A stretch of DNA of 64,000 nucleotides from JAKOVR01 sp031415655. Its GTDB lineage: Bacteria > Actinomycetota > Acidimicrobiia > Acidimicrobiales > Acidimicrobilacustridaceae. The notes below the pieces were generated by a model, which made no database searches, was not told where the DNA came from, and saw only the letters and a program-made list of their open reading frames with translations. This document shows, one piece after another, positions 35,545 to 44,382 of this stretch (position 1 is the first letter of the stretch; each line of letters starts with the position of its first letter). The position numbers and the translations under genes are program-made. The stretch is taken from positions 7,541 through 71,540 of the forward strand of contig JANOSD010000030.1 of assembly GCA_031415655.1 (NCBI GenBank), read 5' to 3'.

Positions 35545-38430
35545 CTAGGAATCGAATGACGAAGACGGTGGGGATTGCGATCCGGGCTGCTCCACTGGAG
35601 ACCGAGCCGGATCTGGAGGGGATGTTGCATCCCATGTTGAACGAACCCCAGGCGCGAACGAGGTCGCCGGGCGATCACCCATCTCGCCGTTTCGTGCAGC
35701 GATATCGACGACACTCGCTGGATTCGGGGTTGTCGATAGAAGATCTGCGGCGATCTCAAGGATTGGTTGAACGACGAACTTTGCCCGAGTCCGGATTGCT
35801 TCATTCAGCATCTCGCGGTGGGCTTCGAGCGATGACGTTTCGCTGAAGGCGAGCAACGTAGCCTTGATCGGTCGCGGCGGCGCCGGCGCTCCCGCGGTCG
35901 TGGGCAGGGGAAGCGGCGTTTCGCCGATGGGCTTGAGCGCGGAGTCAATTTCCGGACGGGTGAGATCTTCGTCGTTGGCCATGACGAGCCAGACACCGCC
36001 GAGTCGGAGGGGGACAGGCGCGAACCGACCCGATTTTCGAGTTCCACCGTGGTGCCAATCCGAAACGACGACGGTGCCGGGCTTCGATGCGTCGCCGACC
36101 GGCGGGCGCAGGAGCATCTGCCGGCTCTGGAACAACAGCCCTTCGACATTGAATCGGCGGACGGTACGGTCGTCGCTGGGGAACCTTTTGAACTCATCCG
36201 GCTGGATGACGACTTGCGTCCCATCGGGTCGGCGGACGCCGTCTTCGCCTATTTCGACCGGAAGCCACGCCCGCCAGAGCGTCCCAGGCGGACCGAATCG
36301 GCCGACGGCGATATTCAATCCGAGAAGAAGTAGGAGGGGAAATGCGAGCCCCACGCCGAGAAGTGCTGCGAACACGACAAGCCTTCGCCCTTCGTCGATC
36401 GGTCGAACGACCTCAAAGTCTGTGGGAATCTCGACGGTGAGTGCTTGCTGATTCTCCTCGCTTCGGAGTTTCACGACTGTGACGCCCCGGACGATGCCAT
36501 CTGCTTTGCCGTTGGCGGTCGCCTCGACATCGATTTCCCTCGACTCGCCAGAGGCGACCTGCACGCATGTCGCCTCGCTGCTTCCCGTCGACGGGGCGCT
36601 CAGATCGACGCTGGAAATATCCTTGGGGTGGACATCGAACCTGCCGCCTTCGATCCATGCGCAACCTCGCCCGTTCTCTGGCCCGAGAATGGTGATGCGG
36701 CCCCTTGCTGCGCTCGGGCCAATCGCCGCGGCCAGTTGAAGGTTCGGCGTGCCCGAACGCGGGTAGGACGCTGGGGGGCGGACCTCGATGGGGTACGTGC
36801 GGCTGGCCGGGGCAAGTACAAGCCCGGAAAGCGTCTCCGGCTCGACGGTAAGGGACAGGTACACGACCGACGATTTCAAGTCGGTGGGCACGGGCCAGGT
36901 TCCACGTACGATGCCATCCCTGTCGGGATCGGAAACCTCGACGGTGTCCACGGAACCGCTTGTCGGATCGGTTGCGGTCGCCGTAACGCGCAGGTTCTTG
37001 AAGGTGGACCTTTGAGACGGCGTGCCGGACTGGGTCTCGACCGCAGCATCGAACTGGGCGGTTTCACCCCGTCGGAAAAGGGGGTTCCCTTTGAGCACAG
37101 GCACCAGGTCTCCGAACACATACACCTTGGTCTTGGCGATGGCATCCGGGCGTGTCCCGGTTGGGTCGATGAACGTGATCGACCACTGCCCGATCCATGG
37201 CCCATCGGTGTCGGGCAACGTGACGTCTACGACCGCTGCGTCCGGGGCCAGCCAAGACCAACGCGCATCGGCGGCCCCGATCCTGCCGTCGCCTGGGCGA
37301 CCAGCAGCGATGGTGAGCGCGGCGCTTTGTTCGGGCGACCGCAGTTCGATGTCGATCCCTTCTGCCCCGGTAAGGGCAAGAAGGTTGAAAGACCGCAGGC
37401 CGGGATCAACGGCGAAAGTGATCGTCCCTTGTGGGCAGGCGGAGCGTTGACACACGGCAATATCTCCGCCACCGGCGGCAGTCCCGTTGGCAATTTGGTT
37501 CACCGAGTCGAATAGACCGACGGTGAGCTCGCCAAGGCTTCCGGCAGGGAGGTACGAGCCTGGAGCTGACCCGGGTGGCAGCGGCACTGTTCCGCAGGTC
37601 GTCTCATCGCCACGACCCTCAGCGATGGCCTGAAGAAAACGACGGTCTTCCGGAGTGATTTGGGCTGAGAGAGCGTGGGCGATGAGATGTGAGCCCGACG
37701 AACGAAGCTGATCGACGATGCCGCGGGGCTCGCACAGCATTTGTCGGCCCCGATCCTCGAGGCGATTTGCGCCATCCGGCTCGTCCAGCGCGATCTCGGG
37801 TGCGTAGTCCTTGAAGCGGCCGAACTGATCTAGCGTCGCGCTGTTTCGATCTTCGATGTCGTAGGCACCGTCCGTGAACCAGAAAACTGCTTGGCAAGGT
37901 TTGGTCGTGGTGCCGGTCGCAACCTCTTTGCTCCGCTGGGTCATCGACCGTTGTGCCCCTTGAAGGGCGACGACGTAATCGGTGTCGATTCCGGTGTTGC
38001 GGCGAGCGAAAGTGTCCGCCTGGCGTTGCAGGTCGGTCACGTCGCCGTTCTTCACACTCTGCCAGGGAACAACTTCGTCGAAAACGACCGAGAAACCGGC
38101 CATCGATACGTCGATCTGCACGGGATTGGTGGTGTCCTTCCCGCGCCCACTTTGGAGCAGTCCTAGGCCGGCAAGGGCTGCCTTGACCGCATCAACGCGC
38201 TTGTTAGCTGGGTCTGTGTCTTGCAGACTTCCGGATTCGTCCACCAGAAACTGCACCTGAAGCCGGCCAGTCGATGCCATGCACTTCGCGAGTTCGGAGA
38301 GGCCCGTCGGGTTCTCTGCGGGGGCGTTGGCAGATGTCGTTGACGCCGCCGCAGCAAACCACCCGAGAGAACCTGCCATGAGGGCGCAGACCATGATCAC
38401 TTGGCCAACCCAGAACCGTGGAAACCTCAC
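35545..38430 (-). CDS. vWA-domain membrane protein
   Basis: A 961-aa protein: signal/anchor helix at the N-terminus, then a von Willebrand A domain with an intact MIDAS motif (FLVDESGSLQ, D-x-S-x-S at about residues 64-68; TGIDTDY; FWFTDGAYD). Beta-sandwich regions follow, then a membrane helix (LVVFAALLGVGLAFPLLLLLGLNIAV) and a cytoplasmic tail of about 220 residues. GTG 38430 overlaps the upstream TGA; ATG 38457 is possible. It lies 12 bp upstream of the tubulin-like gene. Mostly extracytoplasmic, it could bind a surface partner through a metal ion. Confidence 0.85.
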   Translation of the reverse strand: MRFPRFWVGQVIMVCALMAGSLGWFAAAASTTSANAPAENPTGLSELAKCMASTGRLQVQFLVDESGSLQDTDPANKRVDAVKAALAGLGLLQSGRGKDTTNPVQIDVSMAGFSVVFDEVVPWQSVKNGDVTDLQRQADTFARRNTGIDTDYVVALQGAQRSMTQRSKEVATGTTTKPCQAVFWFTDGAYDIEDRNSATLDQFGRFKDYAPEIALDEPDGANRLEDRGRQMLCEPRGIVDQLRSSGSHLIAHALSAQITPEDRRFLQAIAEGRGDETTCGTVPLPPGSAPGSYLPAGSLGELTVGLFDSVNQIANGTAAGGGDIAVCQRSACPQGTITFAVDPGLRSFNLLALTGAEGIDIELRSPEQSAALTIAAGRPGDGRIGAADARWSWLAPDAAVVDVTLPDTDGPWIGQWSITFIDPTGTRPDAIAKTKVYVFGDLVPVLKGNPLFRRGETAQFDAAVETQSGTPSQRSTFKNLRVTATATDPTSGSVDTVEVSDPDRDGIVRGTWPVPTDLKSSVVYLSLTVEPETLSGLVLAPASRTYPIEVRPPASYPRSGTPNLQLAAAIGPSAARGRITILGPENGRGCAWIEGGRFDVHPKDISSVDLSAPSTGSSEATCVQVASGESREIDVEATANGKADGIVRGVTVVKLRSEENQQALTVEIPTDFEVVRPIDEGRRLVVFAALLGVGLAFPLLLLLGLNIAVGRFGPPGTLWRAWLPVEIGEDGVRRPDGTQVVIQPDEFKRFPSDDRTVRRFNVEGLLFQSRQMLLRPPVGDASKPGTVVVSDWHHGGTRKSGRFAPVPLRLGGVWLVMANDEDLTRPEIDSALKPIGETPLPLPTTAGAPAPPRPIKATLLAFSETSSLEAHREMLNEAIRTRAKFVVQPILEIAADLLSTTPNPASVVDIAARNGEMGDRPATSFAPGVRSTWDATSPPDPARSPVEQPGSQSPPSSSFDS

Positions 38431-38810
38431 TTTGAAAGCTCCGTGGCCAGCAGCCACAGGTGGATGAGCGCGCTCAAGAGCCCGGTGGCGAGAAGCAAGA
38501 TGGCCAAGGCCTCGAGCCCGGTGGCGGGCGAATACAAGGGTTCCTGACGGCGTTTTTGATCGACGAATCGGTAGCCCATGACCAAGCAGGTGACTCCGCC
38601 ACCACCCAGAAAGTACCCGACCGCGTCGGACGTCATGCCGCCCAGAGCGAAGAGGGCAAGACTCACGAGACCGCAGCCGATTGCCGCCACGAGATACCCG
38701 ACAGGGGGTCGAACCAAGTTCTCGTCCTGCCCTTGGCGGCCAAGGATTTCGGGAACGTCGGGGACGGGAGAGATTGGCCGCGCCGTTGGAGTACCCCAGT
38801 TACTTGCCAC
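38427..38810 (-). CDS. Small membrane protein of the tubulin-like operon
   Basis: A 127-aa protein with about four hydrophobic segments: YLVAAIGCGLVSLALFALGG, GYFLGGGGVTCLVMGYRF and, at the end, LEALAILLLATGLLSALIHLWLLA. GTG 38810 follows GAGAGGGG and is preferred to ATG 38837. No family recognised. Its stop overlaps the vWA gene start. Confidence 0.65.
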   Translation of the reverse strand: MASNWGTPTARPISPVPDVPEILGRQGQDENLVRPPVGYLVAAIGCGLVSLALFALGGMTSDAVGYFLGGGGVTCLVMGYRFVDQKRRQEPLYSPATGLEALAILLLATGLLSALIHLWLLATELSK

Positions 38811-38979
38811 CGTCAGGCCCCTCTCGTTGTGGCGCATGTACCGGATTGGTACGGGGCGGGTGTGACGGGCCGGTCAGCTTGCCGTGTGGCGCCACCGGGA
38901 CCATCAGCGACACGACGAGGTGTCCTCGAGCTATCGGCGTTGGCCCTGCTTTGATGGCGCGTCTGGAGGATGGTCGTCG

Positions 38980-39336
38980 TCATAAGACCTTCAGCAGGAC
39001 GATGAGGAGAACTGTCTGTCCGGCGAAGAAGGCTGCAAGATACGGAAGGATCCGTTTGAAATCAGCGCCTGAACGAGTCGCTGCCCGTTCGTTCTCAAGA
39101 AGCGTTGCAAGGTCGTTGACCCGCGATCGGGTTTGCTGAAGCAGCCTGGCTTCCTCGAGTAAACCGGCCATACGATCGTCAAGCGACCCGAGTAGCCGGT
39201 GCGGGTCGACGACGCGAAGTACTCCCTGAATCTCTGTTGTGAGGTCTCGCAGTCGTTCCGTCTCCTTGGTGAGCGGCGCAAGCAAGGCTCGGACTTCGGC
39301 GAGCACCTCACTGTCGATATTATTCATGAGGCCCAT
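38980..39336 (-). CDS. Coiled-coil protein with C-terminal membrane anchor
   Basis: A 118-aa tail-anchored protein: heptad-rich helices (VLAEVRALLAPLTKETERLRDLTTEIQGVLRVV, LLEEARLLQQTRSRVNDLATLLENERAA) and a final helix ILPYLAAFFAGQTVLLIVLLKVL. The start may be ATG 39336 or 39327. It could be a scaffold linking the motor-like pair to the vWA and tubulin-like proteins. Confidence 0.68.
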   Translation of the reverse strand: MGLMNNIDSEVLAEVRALLAPLTKETERLRDLTTEIQGVLRVVDPHRLLGSLDDRMAGLLEEARLLQQTRSRVNDLATLLENERAATRSGADFKRILPYLAAFFAGQTVLLIVLLKVL

Positions 39337-39355
39337 TCCTGTGGCGCTTGCCGGG

Positions 39356-39997
39356 TCAGCACGGCTGCCCGGAACCTCTTGGCATCGGAGGGTTCTGTCC
39401 ATCGGTGATCGGGTAGACGTTGACCATCACCGTACCCTGAGGACGATTTGGTTTCGCAGAGCCATCCCAGAAGGCTCGATTGGCGGTTACGGCGCCGTCG
39501 GGGGAACTGAACACCTCGGGGATGAGGGCCAGCACGGACTCGTTGTACGCCTTGGCAATAGCCGTCCCGGCAGCACCGTCGCTCGCCACGCCGAAGCTCA
39601 GCACGATTCCTGCTCGACGATTCCGGGCACCGACTTGTTCCATGCCAGCCTCGGTCTGTGTCCGCAGGTCCGCGAGATGTGCATCACGCTCTGGGGTGGC
39701 GGGCCGTTCGAGCAGGGCGGCATCGGCTTGGACTAGAAAGCACACGAATTCGCTGTCGACTCCCGGCGGGGCCGTCGTGGTGGTGGTCGTCGGAATGGTC
39801 GTAGTCGTGCTCGTCGTGGTTGTCGTCGGTGGTTCGGTTGTCGTAGCGGCAGCCGTGAGGCGGTCGGCAGCGCTCGGATTGCCGGGTTGTGTCGCAATGA
39901 ACACGATTGTGAGCGCGAGGAGCAAGTCCGCAAATACCCAGCCCACCAAGCCAAGCAGATCGGACTCGCGCCGGTGACGCCGGCCGAATCGGCTCAT
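39356..39997 (-). CDS. MotB/ZorB-like single-helix membrane protein
   Basis: A 213-aa protein. RESDLLGLVGWVFADLLLALTIVFIA is a single N-terminal membrane helix with an aspartate near its start (F-A-D-L-L-L), the position of the proton-carrying Asp in MotB/TolR/ZorB. A Thr-rich stretch follows, then a periplasmic alpha/beta domain (AHLADLRTQTEAGMEQVG, AGIVLSFGVASDGAAGTAIAKAYNESVLALIPEVF, TVMVNVYPI) resembling an OmpA-like fold without a clear peptidoglycan-binding motif. ATG 39997 overlaps the stop of the coiled-coil partner by ATGA. Confidence 0.7.
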   Translation of the reverse strand: MSRFGRRHRRESDLLGLVGWVFADLLLALTIVFIATQPGNPSAADRLTAAATTTEPPTTTTTSTTTTIPTTTTTTAPPGVDSEFVCFLVQADAALLERPATPERDAHLADLRTQTEAGMEQVGARNRRAGIVLSFGVASDGAAGTAIAKAYNESVLALIPEVFSSPDGAVTANRAFWDGSAKPNRPQGTVMVNVYPITDGQNPPMPRGSGQPC

Positions 39998-41586
39998 TTG
40001 CGGCGCCCAAACGGCCACCAGCCAGGCTTCCGCCCCCGCGCGGACGCATCCGGAAGGTCGGCGGCCGCTCCCAAAGCGTTGGCCACCCGGTCGCAAGCCT
40101 GCGCGGCAGCCTGAATCTGTGCTGCGGTCTCTTGCAAGTACGTAGGAATCGTCTCGCCAGTTTCCTGGAACCGGTCGATGGCCCGGGCCACAGCGTCGGT
40201 CGCACCCCCCAGCTCTGCGGAGTATCGGGCCATTTGTTCTCCGGCGGTGAGGAATCCTGCCTGGGCGCCTTGATACCCGGCCTCAAGCCCTTCGAGGTGG
40301 CGTCCGAGCGTGTCGAGCGGTCGAAGTCCTTCGGTGATCCTGCCTTGAAGCTCGTGCAGACTGCTATGGCCCTGGTCCACACTCTTGGCGAGATGGACAG
40401 TGGCGTGTTCCAGACCCTCCGGCAGGCGTGCGGCGGTTTCCTGAAGCGCCACGGCCGCCTTGAAGAACTCCTGGGCGGCCTTGTCGAGGTTGCTCGCAAG
40501 TTCACTTGCGCTCGCTCCGGCCTTTTCGAAGTTCTCGGCCGCCTTGTCTCTGCCGGCGGCCTCGAGCCGGACGGCCTCGAGAAAGCTGGTGTTGGTCTCG
40601 CTGACCTGAGCTGAGAAATTCCGTGTGGATCTTTCGAGGATTGACGCCGCGCTTGCTGTGCTTCCCATCGAAGAATCCAGGCGCTCTCCCATTGCGTGAT
40701 GTGCCGCAACGAGATGCGCAACCTCTACTCCGACTCCCGAGGCGCTTTCGGTCAGTGCTGCGATATCACCTCGCAACGCGCCCACACTGACGTGCAACAG
40801 TTCCGCACTCCCCGCAATGCTCTGGCCAGCCCCAAGCAGGGTCTCGGACGACTGTCGGAGTCCTGTAGTAAAGGTTTCCGAGTTGCTGACCGCACGCTCG
40901 AGTTCTTTGCTGGCGAGCCGCATCTGGTCGGCCACGCCCTCATATTTGCTCCAAAGGCGAGTGAGTTCCTCCGAGAAACGAGCTGGAGTGTCGTAGCCTT
41001 TCGTGGCCAGGTGAATCGACGCATCGGTGAGGATTTCGCGCAGCTCATTCCATCGGGTGTTCCGTTCGTTCTCGATCCCGACATCAAGCTGTTTTCGGAC
41101 AAAACTCACGATCGCTGAGAGCACGACCACAACCAAGATGAGAATCGCGTCGATTAGTGCGACCCACTGGAAGGTGATCCAGGTGCGGCCACCGAAGCCG
41201 CCGGCCCATTGCTCGATGAAAGGTGCCCCAATGATTCGAGCTTCGTTGACATCAGTCGTGGCGAGCAGGTCGTTGTAGGCGCCGATTCCGACCCCGATCG
41301 CCGTCCACGTCCACAGCAACGGCAACAGGATCCCGAAATTTCGGACACCTTCGAGCCAAGCCAGCCGATTGACGAGTTCGGCCTCACCTGCGATGGTCAG
41401 AGACTCCTCTCCGAACGCGTCGAAGAGATTGACTTTCGCCCAAAGGTGACCGTCTGGGCCCGTGAGGGCGTCGGCCAGCGAACCCAGTGAGTTCTTGCGT
41501 CTGACCAGAGACGGGTCGTTCCCAAGGTGTCTGAGCCGCTGCTCCACTTCGATGACGTCCCGCACGCCCACTCGCCTCTCCGTCAC
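39994..41586 (-). CDS. MotA/ZorA-like membrane protein with long coiled-coil tail
   Basis: A 530-aa protein, first of the operon. Two membrane segments (NFGILLPLLWTWTAIGVGIGAY and WVALIDAILILVVVVLSAIVSFV) are followed by about 330 residues of predicted coiled coil (repeated A-S-x-L-x-x-S heptads such as LLGAGQSIAGSAELLHVSVGALRGDI) and a basic C-terminus. ZorA has the same plan: membrane domain plus long cytoplasmic tail, paired with a MotB-like ZorB. A MotA-type ion channel domain is not proven here and the membrane helices are fewer. GTG 41586 is the start; GTG 41571 after GGAGAGG is possible. Confidence 0.68.
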   Translation of the reverse strand: MTERRVGVRDVIEVEQRLRHLGNDPSLVRRKNSLGSLADALTGPDGHLWAKVNLFDAFGEESLTIAGEAELVNRLAWLEGVRNFGILLPLLWTWTAIGVGIGAYNDLLATTDVNEARIIGAPFIEQWAGGFGGRTWITFQWVALIDAILILVVVVLSAIVSFVRKQLDVGIENERNTRWNELREILTDASIHLATKGYDTPARFSEELTRLWSKYEGVADQMRLASKELERAVSNSETFTTGLRQSSETLLGAGQSIAGSAELLHVSVGALRGDIAALTESASGVGVEVAHLVAAHHAMGERLDSSMGSTASAASILERSTRNFSAQVSETNTSFLEAVRLEAAGRDKAAENFEKAGASASELASNLDKAAQEFFKAAVALQETAARLPEGLEHATVHLAKSVDQGHSSLHELQGRITEGLRPLDTLGRHLEGLEAGYQGAQAGFLTAGEQMARYSAELGGATDAVARAIDRFQETGETIPTYLQETAAQIQAAAQACDRVANALGAAADLPDASARGRKPGWWPFGRRK

Positions 41587-42277
41587 TTAGCTGGGGACCA
41601 CCTCCGGCGGAGATGGAATGTTTCCCTTTTGGCGAGCCTATTCGGTTCCTGGTCGGGAGGTCTTCGCCTCAGATCATTCGACGCCAGGAGCAGTCACGTA
41701 TTCTCGAGCGGGCCACCTCTAGTGTCCTCTTACAGTCTAAATACGCCCTATCTGCTATCTTTCATATCTATACAATATTTTCTATGTCATTTAGAGTTTG
41801 AGCCGAGTTGGCTCGTTGCTCGGAAAGGCGGGACCGAACCTCGTGGCATCCCACTGACTGGTTCAGGACTCGGCCCATGCGCAACTGATACCGGCCCAGA
41901 TGCCGGTGACGATCTTCGTAAGCCCGCGATCGGCGCCGCCGTCCATCCGAGGGTCGAGGCGGTGTGACCGTCCACCTCGATCGCGTGGGCGGTGACGTGG
42001 CGCTCAGCGTCGGACGCGAGGAATACCACCCCGTCCGCGTGGCCCTCGGGGGTGCCCCAACTGGCGAAGTCCGCGCTGCGCTCCAGTCTGGTGGTGGGTC
42101 GACCTTCGCGAAGAGCGATCACGTAGTCATTCGCGCTTCGAGCCCCTGGGCCTTCTTCCTCACGAGGGACCACTGGCCGGTAGGAGTCATCGAAAATTGA
42201 ATTGTTACAAATGAAACATTCGGCTAAGGCATAAGACCCTGCCGACCATCGGCGAGGCACCGAATCAAAGGATCCAC
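41587..42277. other. Promoter region and A+T-rich tract upstream of the tubulin-like operon
   Basis: The tract 41738-41799 is about three quarters A+T, the strongest low-GC spot in the window, and lies 150 bp upstream of the operon. On the minus strand ATGACA, an 18-bp spacer and TATGAA are a possible promoter. The right part holds an SDR-like remnant. Confidence 0.45.
41940..42075 (-). pseudogene. Short-chain dehydrogenase C-terminal fragment
   Basis: The minus strand reads FASWGTPEGHADGVVFLASDAER and HVTAHAIEVDGHT, the classical SDR ending (RWGTPEDIADAVxFLASDxxxxxTGxxxxVDGG). No Rossmann N-terminus or active-site YxxxK exists nearby; the frame before it (starting about 42260) is unrelated. 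It is a fragment of a lost gene. Confidence 0.55.
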
Positions 42278-42457
42278 ATGCGCTGCCTTGACCCCTTCCG
42301 AGACCTGATCACCATCGCCCCGAGCGGCACCCACTGCGCCGAGTGCGGCACGATCGCCTACGACCAAGAGGACGACGTGAGCTGGGACGACGACGAGTAC
42401 CTCCTCAGCGACCACCGGGGACGCGGACGGTGGATCTGCTGCGACTGCGGCTCCTGA
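42278..42457 (+). CDS. Small cysteine-rich (zinc-ribbon) protein
   Basis: A 59-aa protein starting MRCLDPFRDLITIAPSG. HCAECGTIAYDQ and RWICCDCGS give two CxxC knuckles flanking an acidic middle (EDDVSWDDDEYLL), a small zinc-ribbon plan. AAAGGA lies five bases before the ATG. Not recognised; probably an island accessory protein. Confidence 0.6.
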   Translation: MRCLDPFRDLITIAPSGTHCAECGTIAYDQEDDVSWDDDEYLLSDHRGRGRWICCDCGS

Positions 42458-42988
42458 CTCTGTCGCGGCGAAACTAAGAGGGGCCTGGCCCTCGAGTCGG
42501 ACAATCGGCGGCAGGGGGAACGTCGGAGGGCACCGAGTATGGGCTGAAGGATCAGTCCGGGGGGTTTGTTGTAGCCGAAGCGGTGCGCGCGGGTGCAACG
42601 GATGTTGAATCTGTTGGGGATCGGTGCGGAAGCCGCACTGCCGCCGTCACGACTCGTCGCCGCGGATCATGCCCACCGCTCATCGCCAAAGTTGATCAAC
42701 CCGGTACCGATACCGGAGGCGACTCGCTGGGCCGCGCCCGGTCCTGGACCGTCCCCCGCGACCTCCGAGGCGGGTCAAGCATCGTGATCATGGCCGGGGG
42801 CCTTGGACGATTCAGCGCCGAAGCCCTTGCCCGTGACTTACAACAACTCGTCGATCCCCAACCTTGCGGAGGTCCCATCGACTAGACAGGAAGGCGTTGG
42901 CTGATTCGGTGAATACCGTGACGCCGGCGGCAGGGGACTGCACGACGGCTGAGAGTCAGTAGCTCCATTCCCAGGGAGGGAATATTCC
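42458..42988. other. Gene-free stretch
   Basis: Short plus-strand frames exist (for example 42593-42787) but none has a recognisable motif or ribosome site. Confidence 0.35.
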
Positions 42989-43450
42989 ATGAAAACATCA
43001 ACCAAACTGATCTTCGTTGCCGCGTCGGCACTGGCATTCGCCAGCTGTTCACCGAATGCCGGCGGGAAGACAGCTGGAACGACAAAGCCGACCGAACCCG
43101 AGCCGACAACCACCGCAGCGCCAGCGAATACGACGGTGCAGTCTGACGACCCGTCGATCACGGCTCCGCCGCCCACAGAGCCGACCGTCCCACCGCCGAC
43201 AGAGCCGACCGTCCCACCGCCGACAGAGCCAACCGTTCCACCTAGCACCGAGGCGCCGCCCACGACGCCTCCTCCGGCGACCGCTGCACCGACGACCGTG
43301 CGGACTACCCCGCCGACCACCACTGCGAGCGTGTACTTCTCGTCGTGCGCTGAGGCGAAGGCCGCCGGCGCTGCACCGCTATACCGCGGATCGCCCGGAT
43401 ACCGAACCGGCCTCGATCGGGACGGTGATGGCGTGGCGTGCGAAAAGTGA
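42989..43450 (+). CDS. Excalibur-domain lipoprotein
   Basis: A 153-aa secreted protein. LIFVAASALAFASCSP is a lipobox signal (AFASC). A Thr/Pro-rich linker of 80 residues follows, including three copies of an 8-aa unit PTEPTVPP. The C-terminal excalibur domain reads YFSSCAEAKAAGAAPLY and ends DRDGDGVACEK, a calcium-binding loop with a disulfide. GGAGGG precedes the ATG. The following nuclease gene starts inside it. Confidence 0.88.
   Translation: MKTSTKLIFVAASALAFASCSPNAGGKTAGTTKPTEPEPTTTAAPANTTVQSDDPSITAPPPTEPTVPPPTEPTVPPPTEPTVPPSTEAPPTTPPPATAAPTTVRTTPPTTTASVYFSSCAEAKAAGAAPLYRGSPGYRTGLDRDGDGVACEK
43173..43244. repeat. Three tandem 24-bp repeats in the excalibur linker
   Basis: Three units starting at 43173, 43197 and 43221 each encode an 8-residue proline/threonine unit. 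The third has three changes. Copy-number variation would change linker length. Confidence 0.75.
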
Positions 43451-44121
43451 TCGTCGCTACCCTCGCACTTGTTCTCGGCGGGTGCTCACCCGCTGTCACA
43501 GGTACCAGCGCCGCCACTGGCACAACTTCAACGGCGCCGACAACGGCAACGAAGCCTCCGGTGGTGGTCTCGGGTGAGCCGAGCCGCCCACCCGAGATCA
43601 CCACCGCCGTCAACTTGCTTCGGGTGGTCGACGACCCAAATACCCCCACGGCCTACAGCCGAGGGGCATGGCCCCACTGGGCGGACCTCGACGGTGACCG
43701 TTGCGATACCCGTGAAGAGATCCTCATCGCCCAATCAGCCACGAGGGCACAGGTCGACCCGATCGACTGCGCGGTGATCGCCGGCGACTGGGTGTCCGAG
43801 TACGACGGGATCGTCACTGATCAGCCCGGCGACCTCGATATCGACCACGTCGTATCGCTCGAGGACGCCCACAACTCCGGCGGGTGGTCATGGACCGTCG
43901 ATCAACGCCGTGCCTACGCGAACGACCCGGCCAACCTCATCGCCGTGTCCGCCAAATCGAACCGGTCCAAAGGATCCCACGGTCCAGCAGACTGGCGGGC
44001 ACCAGTACTCGAGGCCCGCTGCAAGATCGCGACCACCACCGTCGCCGTGAAAACCAAGTACCAGCTCACTGTGACGACCCGCGACCGAGACGCGATCGAT
44101 GCCACCCTCGCCGCATGCTGA
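43438..44121 (+). CDS. Secreted HNH-type nuclease lipoprotein (DUF1524)
   Basis: A 227-aa protein: KVIVATLALVLGGCSP is a lipoprotein signal; the catalytic DUF1524/HNH core is DIDHVVSLEDAHNSGG (D-H-V-V), with R-C-D-T-R-E-E upstream and NLIAVSAKSNRSKGSHGPADW downstream holding the Asn and Lys usual in this family. A cysteine pair (RCDTR and DCAVI) may form a disulfide. GTG 43438 overlaps the excalibur gene by 13 bp. A surface-anchored DNase beside a relaxase could act on incoming or competing DNA; that is speculation. Confidence 0.88.
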   Translation: MRKVIVATLALVLGGCSPAVTGTSAATGTTSTAPTTATKPPVVVSGEPSRPPEITTAVNLLRVVDDPNTPTAYSRGAWPHWADLDGDRCDTREEILIAQSATRAQVDPIDCAVIAGDWVSEYDGIVTDQPGDLDIDHVVSLEDAHNSGGWSWTVDQRRAYANDPANLIAVSAKSNRSKGSHGPADWRAPVLEARCKIATTTVAVKTKYQLTVTTRDRDAIDATLAAC

Positions 44122-44382
44122 GCGACCAATCAACGCCCCTCTCGATCTCGACCGCCACGGCAGCCGCACCACGCTCGACTACTAACCCGTTGGAACCAAC
44201 TCGCAAGGTTCGGGGTTCGTCGCTTTCGGGTGGGGTGCTGTCGGGTCATCGCCTACAGCAGGTCTCAAGCTCCAATCTCGCAGCAGCTACGACTCCACCG
44301 AAGAACAGCTGAATCGAAGGCGATATCTGACACCGCGACCGCTGCTCGTGGGCTTGGGCCTGCCTTCACTCCGATGTGTCCG

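Noticed and set aside
36445..37515. 356-aa plus-strand open frame
   Set aside because: Lies wholly opposite the vWA gene and mirrors its codon phase; no ribosome site or motif.
39994..41586. Calling a Zorya defence system
   Set aside because: ZorC, ZorD and ZorE-type genes (helicase, nuclease, DNA-binding) are absent; only the motor-like plan is shared.
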